DNA of 64,000 nucleotides from Bacteroidales bacterium (GCA_028698995.1 JAQVVM010000023.1:1-64000); one strand, 5' to 3'; positions 34,245-43,313 are shown, counted from the stretch's first letter. Program-made: numbers and translations. Notes: generated from the sequence alone by a model not told the origin.

Positions 34245-35060
34245 ATGAAAAAAATGTTTGTTTTTGCCATGGCTTTATCCATGCTTATGTTTTCCTGTAA
34301 AAAAGATAATGACATCGTCGATGATGATGATAACCAGCAGGAACAACAATTAAATCCTGTTCAGCAACAATGGGGTTTTACTTTAAATTATACGGCTACA
34401 TGGTGTACCTATTGCGGTTCATGGGGAGCAGATAAATTACACGAATTATCTGTTATGAATTCAGGGAAAGTATTATCTATTGCTGCACATGCATCAGGAG
34501 ATCCAATGTACGTGTCATCAATGTACACAAGCCTTACAAATGACAGAAAAACAGGGGGTGGGATTCCTGCTTTTTGGGTTGGTGATGAAAAAGTTACGTC
34601 TTCGTCGGCTGTTTCAAAAATGAACACACTTGTTGCCAAAACACCTATAGCAGCTATTGATATGAAAACAACCAAGAACAGTGGTTCGTTTGCCGTAAAA
34701 TCTAAGGTTAAGTTTTTTGCTGCAGGAACCGGTGACTATTATTTAAGTTTTTTCATCCTTGAAGATGGCATTCTTGGTAATGCAGGAACGGGTAATTATG
34801 AACAAGATGGTACCAGTAATGCAAATTATAAACATGATTTTGTATTAAGAAAAACTTATGCTACTAATGCCTATGGTGAATTATTGGCTACAAATCCCGC
34901 AGCCAATGCAACTTATGATAAAGAAATAACTTTTGAATTCAATACTGCTTGGACAAATACTTTGTATGTGGGTGCAGCTATATGGAAATACAATCCCAAT
35001 GGTAATCCTGACAACAATATTCCCCGTTATGAATTTGTCAACGGATTTGTAGTTAAATAA
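34245..35060 (+). CDS. Omp28-related outer membrane lipoprotein
   Basis: A 271-residue lipoprotein with lipobox MFSC (Cys18) and an acidic linker (DDDDNQQEQQ). The thioredoxin-like domain has ATWCTYCGSWG (CxxC at about 54-57), PAFWVGDEKV and a beta-rich C-terminal half (KVKFFAAGTGDYYLSFFILEDG, AAIWKY...YEFVNGFVV). This matches the Omp28 family first described as a Porphyromonas gingivalis surface protein. A redox or surface role is possible; the function is not settled. It is followed by a strong terminator. Confidence 0.85.
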   Translation: MKKMFVFAMALSMLMFSCKKDNDIVDDDDNQQEQQLNPVQQQWGFTLNYTATWCTYCGSWGADKLHELSVMNSGKVLSIAAHASGDPMYVSSMYTSLTNDRKTGGGIPAFWVGDEKVTSSSAVSKMNTLVAKTPIAAIDMKTTKNSGSFAVKSKVKFFAAGTGDYYLSFFILEDGILGNAGTGNYEQDGTSNANYKHDFVLRKTYATNAYGELLATNPAANATYDKEITFEFNTAWTNTLYVGAAIWKYNPNGNPDNNIPRYEFVNGFVVK

Positions 35061-35081
35061 TTTTTTAAATTATAATTTTGA

Positions 35082-35113
35082 AGCCGGTTTCAATTTGAAA
35101 TCGGCTTTTTTTT
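35082..35113 (+). terminator. Intrinsic terminator after the Omp28-like gene
   Basis: AGCCGGTTTCAA pairs with TTGAAATCGGCT (one G-U pair) and is followed by T8. Confidence 0.88.
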
Positions 35114-35188
35114 ACAGTATTTTTCCAAAATTATTAGTATTTTATATTTTAGTAAACTTTTTTAAAGGAAATTGCATTTTTACAACCT

Positions 35189-35641
35189 ATGAGAGTAATT
35201 ATTCAAAGGGTATCAAGGGCATCCGTAACCATTGATGACAAGTTATTTGGAAATATTGGTAAAGGCTTACTTGTACTTGTAGGATTTGAAGAAGATGACA
35301 ACAATGAAGATGTTTTGTGGATGAGTGGTAAAATATCTCGTTTGCGCATATTTAATGATGCGCATGGTGTGATGAATTGTTCAGTGTGCGATGTTAGTGG
35401 GAAAGTACTTGTAGTCAGTCAGTTCACTTTGCATGCCAGCACAAAAAAAGGCAACAGACCTTCGTATATCAAAGCAGCAAAACCTGAAACAGCCATACCT
35501 TTATATGATTTTTTTATTGACCGACTAAAGGCGGACACACAACTGGATGTTCAAACAGGCAAATTCGGTGCAATGATGCAGGTTGAACTTGTAAATGATG
35601 GTCCGGTTACTATTTTTATTGACAGCAGGGACAAGGAATAA
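35189..35641 (+). CDS. dtd: D-aminoacyl-tRNA deacylase
   Basis: A 150-residue DTD protein. MRVIIQRVSRASVTIDD opens the family, LVVSQFTLHA (about 80-89) gives the SQxTL motif, and VELVNDGPVTIFIDS (about 132-146) gives the NxGPVT chirality motif. It hydrolyses D-amino acids (and Gly from tRNA-Ala) off tRNA. The length is standard. It is convergent with msrBA with only 2 bp between the stops. Confidence 0.95.
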   Translation: MRVIIQRVSRASVTIDDKLFGNIGKGLLVLVGFEEDDNNEDVLWMSGKISRLRIFNDAHGVMNCSVCDVSGKVLVVSQFTLHASTKKGNRPSYIKAAKPETAIPLYDFFIDRLKADTQLDVQTGKFGAMMQVELVNDGPVTIFIDSRDKE

Positions 35642-35643
35642 TT

Positions 35644-36570
35644 TCAAAAAATTCTTCTGAAAGCATGACAATATGGTAATGAACCTTTAACATTATAATA
35701 ATCCTGATGGTAATTTTCAGCTTTCCAGAAAGTAGTTGCCTGTTCAAGAGTTGTAGATGGATTGTAATGTTTCTCTTTTAATAACTCAATGATTTCCATT
35801 GCTTTAGTCTTCTGTAATTCGTCTTTATAAAAAATAGCAGAACGGTATTGTGGCCCAATATCAGGTCCTTGACCATTCTGTTGTTCAAAATCGTGAATTT
35901 CGAAAAAGTACTTAGCTAAATTTTCAAATGAAGTTTTTCTTTTATCAAAGACCACCATTACAGCTTCTGCATGGCCGGTAGTTTTGGTGCAGACTTCTTG
36001 ATAAGAGGGATTTTCAACATGACCACCTATGTAACCTGAGGTAGCGGAAATGACGCCCTCAGATTTATTGAGGTAATATTCAACTCCCCAAAAACAACCG
36101 GCAGCAAATATGGCTGTGTCAGTTTCGGAAGCAGGAAGAAATGACATTGAAACAGAATTGACACAATGACGGGTGTTTTTCTCTGTTAAGTTTTCGCCAA
36201 AAAATACATGACCAAGATGGCCGTTACATTTGGCGCAAATTATTTCGGTACGTCTTCCGTCACGATCAGGAACTCGCTTTACTGCACCGGCAATTTCATC
36301 ATCGAAAGCCGGCCATCCACATCCAGAGTCAAATTTGTCAGAAGATGCGTATAATGGAGCATTACACTGTTTACACAAGTAATACCCTTCAGCATAATGT
36401 TTGTCATAAATACCACTGTAAGGAGCTTCTGTTCCTTTATGAAGTATTATCCTTTGTTCTTCGGCTGTTAATGTGTTATATGTCATAGTATCTGCTGTTT
36501 GTTGTGAACATGATGAAAAATGAATACCCAAAAATAAAACAAAAATTGTAATCTTAAAACTAATTGTCAT
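35644..36570 (-). CDS. msrBA: Lipoprotein MsrB-MsrA bifunctional methionine sulfoxide reductase
   Basis: A 308-residue fusion in the order MsrB then MsrA. The N-terminal lipobox is FSSC (Cys21). MsrB (about 35-145) has both Zn CxxC pairs (CKQC, CAKC) and the catalytic Cys in RHCVNSVSMSF. MsrA (about 150-305) has GCFWGVE with its nucleophile and the GYIGGHVENPSYQEVC...GHAEAV block. It repairs R- and S-methionine sulfoxide. The lipoprotein signal places it in the periplasm or outer membrane, where it would protect envelope proteins. It needs a periplasmic reductant that is not seen here. Confidence 0.93.
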   Translation of the reverse strand: MTISFKITIFVLFLGIHFSSCSQQTADTMTYNTLTAEEQRIILHKGTEAPYSGIYDKHYAEGYYLCKQCNAPLYASSDKFDSGCGWPAFDDEIAGAVKRVPDRDGRRTEIICAKCNGHLGHVFFGENLTEKNTRHCVNSVSMSFLPASETDTAIFAAGCFWGVEYYLNKSEGVISATSGYIGGHVENPSYQEVCTKTTGHAEAVMVVFDKRKTSFENLAKYFFEIHDFEQQNGQGPDIGPQYRSAIFYKDELQKTKAMEIIELLKEKHYNPSTTLEQATTFWKAENYHQDYYNVKGSLPYCHAFRRIF

Positions 36571-36652
36571 ATTAATATATTTAGATTTGTATATATGAAT
36601 AGATAATTAACGTGCAGCAGAATGATTTATTTTTAAATACTTAAATAAAATT

Positions 36653-38842
36653 TTATTTTAAGCTGATTTCAATAATGAATTTGATTTTTTTCATTTCTTC
36701 AGGAAGGTTTCTTAAATCAGTAATTTTGAATTCAAGAGCTTCAGCCGGAATATTTTTCTCAGTAAAATAATTTCTTAATAGTTGTTCTCTTTTTGAAAGC
36801 AGGTTTTGAAGGAGTTGCTCAGTTTTTTCAATTCCTGCTTTTTGAATACATGCAATAAACAAACTATCCTGCATATTTGATTCTGTGATTCCTAAGAAAT
36901 TAAGGAAAGCAGGATCATTATCTCTTATTGTACTACTTTCGGTGATAACAACTGAATTCTGTTGTTGGTTCACAAAACGCTCATAAAATAGTTTTTTAGA
37001 TTCATTTAAGGACAGAAGTTGTTTTTCTTTATCCGGATCTGTGGTTTGTATGAAAGTGAAAGTAAGATCAGGCTTACTTTGGATGATGTCAGAAATTTTT
37101 TCTAATATATTTGTTTGTTCTTGCAGGAGCGTATCTTGAAGAATACCAAAAGGTATTTGTTTGATGCTTTCAGGATTGGTTTCGAATACATTCCCAATAG
37201 CGTTAAAGGGTTCAGAAACAGCTTTAAGAAGAAATTCTTCAAGGGTTTTCCATATGATTTTGCGCAGTTTAAAAGAAGGATTGGAGGGGTTCCCACTTAC
37301 GGGGAGGTCAATAACAATATTATTTCTACGATCTTTTAAAATATATAAAGCCAATCCTATAGGAACTTTGTAAGCTGTTGTATCTTTTGTTTTCTTTCCA
37401 AGTTCAAGATTTGAAATTTTAATATTATTTTTATTATCAAGTGTGTGGGGTGTCATTCGGAGTTTAATATTGTAATTAAATACTCCTTTTATTATTGGTC
37501 TTGCCAAATAATACTCGGAATAAGGAGAAAAACTCAATAAATCAAGGTTTGCAAGAATGCCTTCAAAGAAAATATTATCGGTGTTCACAATATCCAAAAT
37601 GGCTTTCCCTGAAAAAGTTCCGGTTCTGTTAAGATTCATACTGAAAGTCATTGGGATTTTTGCAGCAGAGTCGCTGAAAGAAGTAAGAACATAATCAAAG
37701 TTCTGAATATCAAAATGGAAAGGGCGATTTAATGTAAGGTCAGAAAAGGCGATGTTCCCCCCTTTAATAATCAGACTATCAATAGCATAGTGAATTATTG
37801 TGGTATCAGTATCAATGGTGTCAACATTTAATGTGTCAGCAAAATAAGGGGCAAGAATTTTGTCGAAATTGGTTCCTCCGTTTTCAAGTACAGCAATCAG
37901 TTGTGGGTTCTCAAGTTTGATAGAACTGATATTATAAACAGAATTACCGATGTCTAAAGAATCAAAGATAACATGAATATTATTCATATTGAAAAAGGAC
38001 ACATCCTGATTGTCATTAAGTGAAAGTCTATTCAGTCCGGCATTACCAAAGATTTTTATATTCATGGGGTCATTCATATTCCCTGACAGCAAGAGGTCGG
38101 TATATAGTCTTCCCATCATAGAATTAATGTCCATATAGGGAAGGGCATAGGATAGGTAAGGAGCAATGTCGATATTTTCCGTTTTCAGAGTTACTTCATA
38201 CAGCCCTTCTGCCTGATTGATAACGCCCCCAAGAGACACTTTCCCATCACTTCCCAGAATAAAATCAATACCCATTTCCGATCTGTTACTGTTCCATGAA
38301 ATTTCAGGCACTTTAATGCTTAACTCATTCAACTCAGTAATATTAGAAACAGATTTATCCTCATATTTTATATATCCCTCTAAAATGCTGATGTTTTTCA
38401 CAAGATATTTAGTTGTATCTGTTGATTCTAAGCTAGTTGTATCAATATCAAGCGTGTCAGAAGAATTGATAAGGTCATCAAAATTAAAAAGACTGTCGTT
38501 GTAAATGATAGATACAACCGGTTTTACGAGCCTGATTTCGGCAAAGGCATATGTGCTTTTTAACATTTGCCATGGCTCGAAGTCAATGTATAATTCTTCA
38601 AAGCTGACAAACGTATCTTTTTTGTTTTGTTCGTACATAACAAAGTAGCCAGCTTTAACGCTACATTTCAGGTAATTAATTTGAAGCTCGGCAAGGTCAA
38701 TCTTACGGCCTATTAGCTCTTCACTGTTTTTAACTATCCACCAGCGAATAATTCCGGAAAGGAAAAAGAGTAAGAGAAAAATCAGTGTGAGAAATCCAAG
38801 AAGTGCTATATATCTTTTCTTTATTTTTAATTTAAGTTTCAT
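36653..38842 (-). CDS. DUF748/AsmA-like envelope protein
   Basis: A 729-residue protein anchored by an N-terminal helix (YIALLGFLTLIFLLLFFLSGIIRWW, about 11-36). The AsmA/TamB-related beta-rich body has repeated 'V.I..ISILEGYIKYEDKSV', 'DSLIIKGGNIAFSDLTLNRPF' units, then the DUF748 signature KVPIGLALYILKDRRNNIVIDLPVSGNPSNPSFKLRKII (about 490-525). The C-terminal part (560-729) is alpha/beta and resembles an OmpA-like or TPR-free tail. Such proteins are thought to span the periplasm and move lipids to the outer membrane. A TAATTTTG box is 23 bases upstream. Confidence 0.82.
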   Translation of the reverse strand: MKLKLKIKKRYIALLGFLTLIFLLLFFLSGIIRWWIVKNSEELIGRKIDLAELQINYLKCSVKAGYFVMYEQNKKDTFVSFEELYIDFEPWQMLKSTYAFAEIRLVKPVVSIIYNDSLFNFDDLINSSDTLDIDTTSLESTDTTKYLVKNISILEGYIKYEDKSVSNITELNELSIKVPEISWNSNRSEMGIDFILGSDGKVSLGGVINQAEGLYEVTLKTENIDIAPYLSYALPYMDINSMMGRLYTDLLLSGNMNDPMNIKIFGNAGLNRLSLNDNQDVSFFNMNNIHVIFDSLDIGNSVYNISSIKLENPQLIAVLENGGTNFDKILAPYFADTLNVDTIDTDTTIIHYAIDSLIIKGGNIAFSDLTLNRPFHFDIQNFDYVLTSFSDSAAKIPMTFSMNLNRTGTFSGKAILDIVNTDNIFFEGILANLDLLSFSPYSEYYLARPIIKGVFNYNIKLRMTPHTLDNKNNIKISNLELGKKTKDTTAYKVPIGLALYILKDRRNNIVIDLPVSGNPSNPSFKLRKIIWKTLEEFLLKAVSEPFNAIGNVFETNPESIKQIPFGILQDTLLQEQTNILEKISDIIQSKPDLTFTFIQTTDPDKEKQLLSLNESKKLFYERFVNQQQNSVVITESSTIRDNDPAFLNFLGITESNMQDSLFIACIQKAGIEKTEQLLQNLLSKREQLLRNYFTEKNIPAEALEFKITDLRNLPEEMKKIKFIIEISLK

Positions 38843-38864
38843 GTGTTTTCAATTATGATTCTTA

Positions 38865-38872
38865 CAAAATTA
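38865..38872 (-). promoter_or_regulatory. Bacteroidota -7 box for the DUF748 gene
   Basis: The minus strand reads TAATTTTG, 23 bases upstream of the ATG at 38842. Confidence 0.5.
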
Positions 38873-38931
38873 TTAAAAAATGATTTAGCGAATTAAATAA
38901 TAGTGTATATTTATCACATCAAAAATAGCCT

Positions 38932-39627
38932 ATGAAAAGAGTTGTTGTATTAAGCGGAGCCGGCATCAGTGCTGAAAGTGGAATAAAAACATTCAGGGAT
39001 GCAGGTGGGCTCTGGGAAGAGCATGATATTATGGAGGTTGCCTCGTATGAAGGTTGGAAGAAGAACCCTGAATTGGTTATCCGTTTCTACAATGCCCGAC
39101 GTAAGCAGCTGTTTGAGGTTGAACCTAATAAGGCACACCTTGATCTGGTGAAGCTTGAAAAGAAATATCATGTTGATATCGTCACCCAAAATGTAGATGA
39201 TTTGCACGAAAGGGCAGGTTCAACACATATTTTGCACTTACATGGTGAGCTTAAAAAGGTTCGTAGTACATTGGATGAAAAACTCATATATGAACTTTCA
39301 AAAGAAAATTGTGAAATACAAATTGGAGATACCTGTGAAAAAGGTTCACAATTACGTCCTCATATTGTATGGTTTGGAGAATCTGTTCCAATGATTGCTG
39401 AAGCTGTGAAACTGACCGAATTATGCGACATTTTTATTGTTATTGGCACTTCACTTAATGTTTATCCGGCAGCAAGTCTTCTAAATTATACCCCATATAA
39501 CGCACAAAAGTATATTATAGATCCACATGATACCCCAGTTTTTGGTGTAAAAAACCTTAAAAAAATTATGACAAAAGCCACTGAAGGCGTGGCTATTGTT
39601 GTTGAAGAATTATTAAAATCAGCTTAA
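38932..39627 (+). CDS. cobB: Sirtuin-family NAD-dependent protein deacylase lacking the zinc ribbon cysteines
   Basis: A 231-residue Sir2 protein. NAD-binding GAGISAESGIKTFRD is at 9-23, TQNVDDLHERAGS at 85-97, catalytic His104 in LHLHGEL, and LRPHIVWFGE at 141-150. Tyr53 and Arg56 form the YxxR pair (FYNARRKQL) of class III sirtuins that remove succinyl or malonyl groups. The zinc module normally has four Cys; here only Cys127 and Cys135 remain and the first CxxC position reads VRSTLDE. Activity on acyl-lysine is expected, but a zinc-free fold must be assumed. Confidence 0.9.
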   Translation: MKRVVVLSGAGISAESGIKTFRDAGGLWEEHDIMEVASYEGWKKNPELVIRFYNARRKQLFEVEPNKAHLDLVKLEKKYHVDIVTQNVDDLHERAGSTHILHLHGELKKVRSTLDEKLIYELSKENCEIQIGDTCEKGSQLRPHIVWFGESVPMIAEAVKLTELCDIFIVIGTSLNVYPAASLLNYTPYNAQKYIIDPHDTPVFGVKNLKKIMTKATEGVAIVVEELLKSA

Positions 39628-39732
39628 ATTTAAAAATTGAAACACTCAAAATGTAAGATATTGAACTATTTTCAACTTTCTTTTATGCTGTTTAGTGATA
39701 AAATAAATAAATTTGAATTAAAAAACAAAAAG

Positions 39733-39766
39733 TTTGTTGAAGTTTGATATAAATATTATATATTTG
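39733..39766 (+). promoter_or_regulatory. Promoter of the TPR/OmpA-like lipoprotein gene
   Basis: TTTG (39733-39736), 22-base spacer, TATATTTGC (39759-39767). This is one of the best-matched Bacteroidota promoters in the window, with a 67-base leader. Confidence 0.6.
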
Positions 39767-39833
39767 CCAAAATTTTTAATATAGTCTAGATTATAAATAA
39801 TTTTAAATCAATTACTAATAAATTTAATGTAAA

Positions 39834-41576
39834 ATGAAAAGAATCAATGTTTTAACAGTAGCAGTAATTTTGTTTTCAGTTGCTCTGATTGCAGGTTGCG
39901 GTTTAAAGAAAATGGTAAAAAAATATGAGACCGTCAGATATGAGGCTACACCAAATCCGCTTGAAACACATGGTGGAAAAATCAGGGTAAGCATCACTGG
40001 CACTATTCCGGAAAAATATTTCCATAAGAAAGCAAAAGTTGAATTTACACCTGTTCTCAGATATGCAGGTGGCGAAGTTCGCTTGAAAACCATTACTTTA
40101 AAAGGTGAAAAAGCTGAAGGTGACGGCATTGTAATCAGTAAGAAAACAAGAAGTACATTTACATATGAGGATATTATTGATTATAATCCTTTAATGAATA
40201 CTTCTGAACTTTTTGTTACAGCAACAGCTATTTTAAAGGATAAACGCGCTGTTCTAGGTGAAGTAAAAGTTGCTGATGGTGTTATTTACACTTCTGAAAG
40301 AGTTGGTAGAGGTGAAAACATTATTCTTGCTCAACATCCTTATGAAGAAGAAATTCTTGTGACAAGAAAAGCCAGTATCTATTTTGAACAAAATTTACAT
40401 GCGCTTAATATGAATTTGCCTTATAATAAAAGGCCGGAAAGCATTGCTGCATTGAATGAGTTAAAAGAATTTACCAAAAATGGATGGGTCATAAAAGACG
40501 TTCAAATTAAAGCATGGGCTTCTCCAGAAGGTGAAGAAACCTATAACAGAGATCTTTCAGACAACCGTTCAAAAACAGCTCAAAAATATATGAACGATCA
40601 TTTTGCAGCAGTTAGAACTGCATGGACAAGAGCAAGAAAAGAATATCAGGCCAATATTCCAATTAATGTAACAGCTATGGGTGAAGACTGGGAAGGTTTT
40701 AAAGCCGCCGTTGCTTCCTCAACAATTGCCGATAGAAATGCAATTCTTAATGTTGTTAATGCTCATACAGATGTTGCAAGACGCGAACAGGAAATCAGAA
40801 ATATGGCTGTTATATATAGAGAAATTGAAGTTGGTATTTTACCCGCACTTAGAAGAGCAGAAATTGTTGTTACCAGCTACGAGCCAAGAAAAACTAAAGA
40901 ACAAATTGCCATGTTGTCAACCACACAACCCGATTCTTTGAAATTTGACGAGATTATGTATGCAGCTACTTTAACAGAAGACCTGAATACAAAACTTACT
41001 GTTTATAAAAATGCTACTTTGGTTTTCCCACAAGAATGGAAAGCTTATAATAATGCAGGTTATATCGCATTAAAACTTAACAAGCTTGATGAAGCAGCCA
41101 CTTATCTTGAAAAAGCAAACAGTTTATCTCCAAACAATGGTACTGTATTAAACAACTTAGGCGTATTGGCCGCATGGAATAAAGATTATGCAAGAGCAGA
41201 ATCATTATATAATCAAGCTCAGGCCAATGGTACAAATGTAACCTATAATTTTGCTCCAATCAATATCAAAAAAGGTTTATACAGTGCAGCATTAGGAAAT
41301 ATGAGCGGAAAAACCTGCGATTACAACCTTGGTTTAGCCCAGTTGCTCAATGGTGATAAAAATGCAGCATTAGCCACATTGGAATGTGCCCCAAGAAATG
41401 CGCAGACTTATTACCTCCTTGCTGTTGTTGGTGCCCGCATGAATAATTCAACAGTATTGTATGATAACCTCAGAAAAGCTGTTCAAGAAGATAGCAGTTT
41501 AAAAAGTGTAGCTAAAGGAGACCGTGAGTTTATTAGATTTACAACAAATACTGAATTTGAAAATATCGTTAGATAG
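39834..41576 (+). CDS. TPR lipoprotein with an OmpA-like segment
   Basis: A 580-residue lipoprotein with lipobox LIAGC (Cys22). Residues 30-190 are beta-rich (VRYEATPNPLETHGGKIRVSITGTIP...). About 195-265 contains an OmpA-C-like peptidoglycan-binding pattern, VQIKAWASPEGEETYNRDLSDNRSKTAQKY, interrupted from the usual domain by an inserted helical stretch (ARKEYQAN...). TPR repeats occupy about 400-500 (AWKAYNNAGYIALKLNKLDEAATYLEKANSLSPNNGTVLNNLGVLA). It is probably an outer-membrane scaffold tied to peptidoglycan. It has its own promoter and terminator, so it is monocistronic and perhaps abundant. Confidence 0.8.
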   Translation: MKRINVLTVAVILFSVALIAGCGLKKMVKKYETVRYEATPNPLETHGGKIRVSITGTIPEKYFHKKAKVEFTPVLRYAGGEVRLKTITLKGEKAEGDGIVISKKTRSTFTYEDIIDYNPLMNTSELFVTATAILKDKRAVLGEVKVADGVIYTSERVGRGENIILAQHPYEEEILVTRKASIYFEQNLHALNMNLPYNKRPESIAALNELKEFTKNGWVIKDVQIKAWASPEGEETYNRDLSDNRSKTAQKYMNDHFAAVRTAWTRARKEYQANIPINVTAMGEDWEGFKAAVASSTIADRNAILNVVNAHTDVARREQEIRNMAVIYREIEVGILPALRRAEIVVTSYEPRKTKEQIAMLSTTQPDSLKFDEIMYAATLTEDLNTKLTVYKNATLVFPQEWKAYNNAGYIALKLNKLDEAATYLEKANSLSPNNGTVLNNLGVLAAWNKDYARAESLYNQAQANGTNVTYNFAPINIKKGLYSAALGNMSGKTCDYNLGLAQLLNGDKNAALATLECAPRNAQTYYLLAVVGARMNNSTVLYDNLRKAVQEDSSLKSVAKGDREFIRFTTNTEFENIVR

Positions 41577-41594
41577 TTTTTCTAAAGTAAAAAA

Positions 41595-41623
41595 AAGGCA
41601 GCTTTTAAGCTGCCTTTTTTTTT
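41595..41623 (+). terminator. Intrinsic terminator after the TPR/OmpA-like gene
   Basis: AAGGCAGCTT-TT-AAGCTGCCTT, a perfect stem, is followed by T9. Confidence 0.92.
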
Positions 41624-41763
41624 GTTTAAAAGTTGTAATCCTTTTACTTTAATATATATACATATAGAAGTACATTAAAAAAAATTATCAGCAAAACATT
41701 CGTGCTGCATCAAAAAATATTACTTTTGAGGCTTGAAGAAGGTTTATTTATTCAATTAAATAT

Positions 41764-41770
41764 AAGGAGG
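41764..41770 (+). promoter_or_regulatory. Strong Shine-Dalgarno sequence deciding a GTG start
   Basis: AAGGAGG lies 9 bases before GTG at 41780. This is much stronger than the ribosome-binding regions of neighbouring genes and favours GTG over the in-frame ATG at 41702. Confidence 0.65.
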
Positions 41771-41779
41771 GTTTATATT

Positions 41780-42682
41780 GTGACAAATAATAAAATAACG
41801 TTGACGAAATTATTATTTTGGTATTTAGTAATTGCTGTTATATTGGTAGTTATTTCATTAATTTCAATTTTTTGTGTTTATTATTTTGCAGAAGAGCAAA
41901 CTTATGTTTCATATATTTTCATATTTGATTTTTTAACAAAAAAGGAATTTCTGATTTATCTTTTTGTAGGCTTTATTGCTCAGCTTATTGATGGTTCACT
42001 TGGAATGGCTTATGGCGTAAGTTCAACTTCTTTTCTTATGAGCACCGGTGTTTCGCCGGTTACAGCCAGTACAAGTGTTCACATAGCTGAAATATTTACC
42101 ACCGGTATTTCAGGTTTTTCACATTGGAAATTTGGCAATGTTGACATGACTTTGTTAAGAAGACTTGCTATTCCTGGAGCTATAGGGGCAGCCATAGGAG
42201 CTTATGCCCTATCATCTTTCGATGGTGATATCATTAAGCCATACGTATCTGCTTACCTTTTGATAATGGGAATCATCATCATCATCAAAGCTTTCAAAAA
42301 GGTAATAGCCTTTAAAGATTATAAAAATGTTCAGTGGTTGGCTTTATTTGGTGGATTTGTCGATGCCTCAGGTGGTGGCGGATGGGGCCCTGTTGTTACA
42401 ACTACTCTGATTAGTTCAGGAAATAACCCCAAGCTTACAATCGGAACTGTAAATGCCATTGAATTCCTGGTTGCACTGACAGCAGCAGGTGTTTTTACTT
42501 TATTTATAGGTATTAACAGTTGGCTTGTTATAGCCGGGCTTATTGCAGGTGGTGCTATCGCTGCTCCTCTTGGTGCTTTTATCTGCAATAAAATAAATGC
42601 ACGTGCAGCCATGATTTTAGTAGGTATGCTCATCATTTTTCTGAGTATTAGAACATTATTGAAATCTTTTAATCTTATTTAA
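41780..42682 (+). CDS. TauE/SafE family anion permease
   Basis: A membrane protein of about 300 residues when started at GTG 41780. The in-frame ATG at 41702 would add 26 residues of no apparent function. Two related halves of four helices each contain the TauE/SafE features: FVGFIAQLIDGSLGMAYGVSSTSFLMSTGVSPVTASTSVHIAEIFTTG and the second-half equivalent FVDASGGGGWGPVVTTTLISSG. The family exports sulfite or sulfonates or takes up organic anions; the substrate is not readable. It stands between two terminated units. Confidence 0.9.
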   Translation: MTNNKITLTKLLFWYLVIAVILVVISLISIFCVYYFAEEQTYVSYIFIFDFLTKKEFLIYLFVGFIAQLIDGSLGMAYGVSSTSFLMSTGVSPVTASTSVHIAEIFTTGISGFSHWKFGNVDMTLLRRLAIPGAIGAAIGAYALSSFDGDIIKPYVSAYLLIMGIIIIIKAFKKVIAFKDYKNVQWLALFGGFVDASGGGGWGPVVTTTLISSGNNPKLTIGTVNAIEFLVALTAAGVFTLFIGINSWLVIAGLIAGGAIAAPLGAFICNKINARAAMILVGMLIIFLSIRTLLKSFNLI

Positions 42683-42758
42683 TCTGATTATTATTTCTCT
42701 TATTTTTTTCTTATTAATAATTTCTACAATCAAATATTTTTAAACTTAAAATTTGATA

Positions 42759-43313
42759 ATGAAATCAATTTACAGCTACAATTATTTTTATGAATTGCTT
42801 TTCATAATGGGTCTTTTCCCTTTTTTAATATCCTGCAATGCTCCTGTTGTTGATTCAGAGAATGAAAAAGCCCAAATTGACTCCTTATTAAACAAGTGGC
42901 ATTCCGCTGCTGCTCAAGCCAATTTTGAAGAATACTTCAATTATTTTGATGAGCATGCTGTTTTTATAGGAACTGATGCCACTGAAAATTGGAATAAAAG
43001 TGAGTTTATGATATGGGCCAAACCTTTTTTTGATAGAGGGAAAGCGTGGCATTTTACTTCTTTAGAAAGACATGTATTTATTGACAGTTCCGGAAGTATT
43101 GCATGGTTTGATGAATTGCTAAGTACACAAATGAAACTGTGCAGAGGTTCAGGAGTATTACAAAAAAGAAATGAGGTCTGGAAAATTCAACATTATGTTT
43201 TGTCAATGACCATCCCAAATGCTATATCTGATACAGTGATTGAACTAAAAACCGGTATAGAAGAAAGCATCACTGATAGCTTGTTGAAAAATGATGCAAT
43301 ATATTTTCAATAA
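42759..43313 (+). CDS. NTF2-like (SnoaL/DUF4440) domain protein
   Basis: The start is at ATG 42759 (MKSIYSYNYFYELLFIMG...), with a signal-like hydrophobic stretch ending in LISC (about Cys26), so it is probably a lipoprotein. The mature part is an NTF2-like cone: INSLLNKWHSAAAQANFEEYFNYFDEHAVFIGTDATENWNKSEFMIWAKPFF, then WFDELLSTQMKLCRGSGVLQKRNEVWKIQHYVLSMTIPN. The fold hosts many small-molecule-binding and enzymatic roles; none can be assigned. It is convergent with the DEAD-box gene. Confidence 0.82.
   Translation: MKSIYSYNYFYELLFIMGLFPFLISCNAPVVDSENEKAQIDSLLNKWHSAAAQANFEEYFNYFDEHAVFIGTDATENWNKSEFMIWAKPFFDRGKAWHFTSLERHVFIDSSGSIAWFDELLSTQMKLCRGSGVLQKRNEVWKIQHYVLSMTIPNAISDTVIELKTGIEESITDSLLKNDAIYFQ

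Noticed and set aside
39824-40129. Minus-strand reading frame at the start of the TPR lipoprotein gene
   Set aside because: It is antisense to the signal peptide and first domain of a gene with a clear promoter and terminator.
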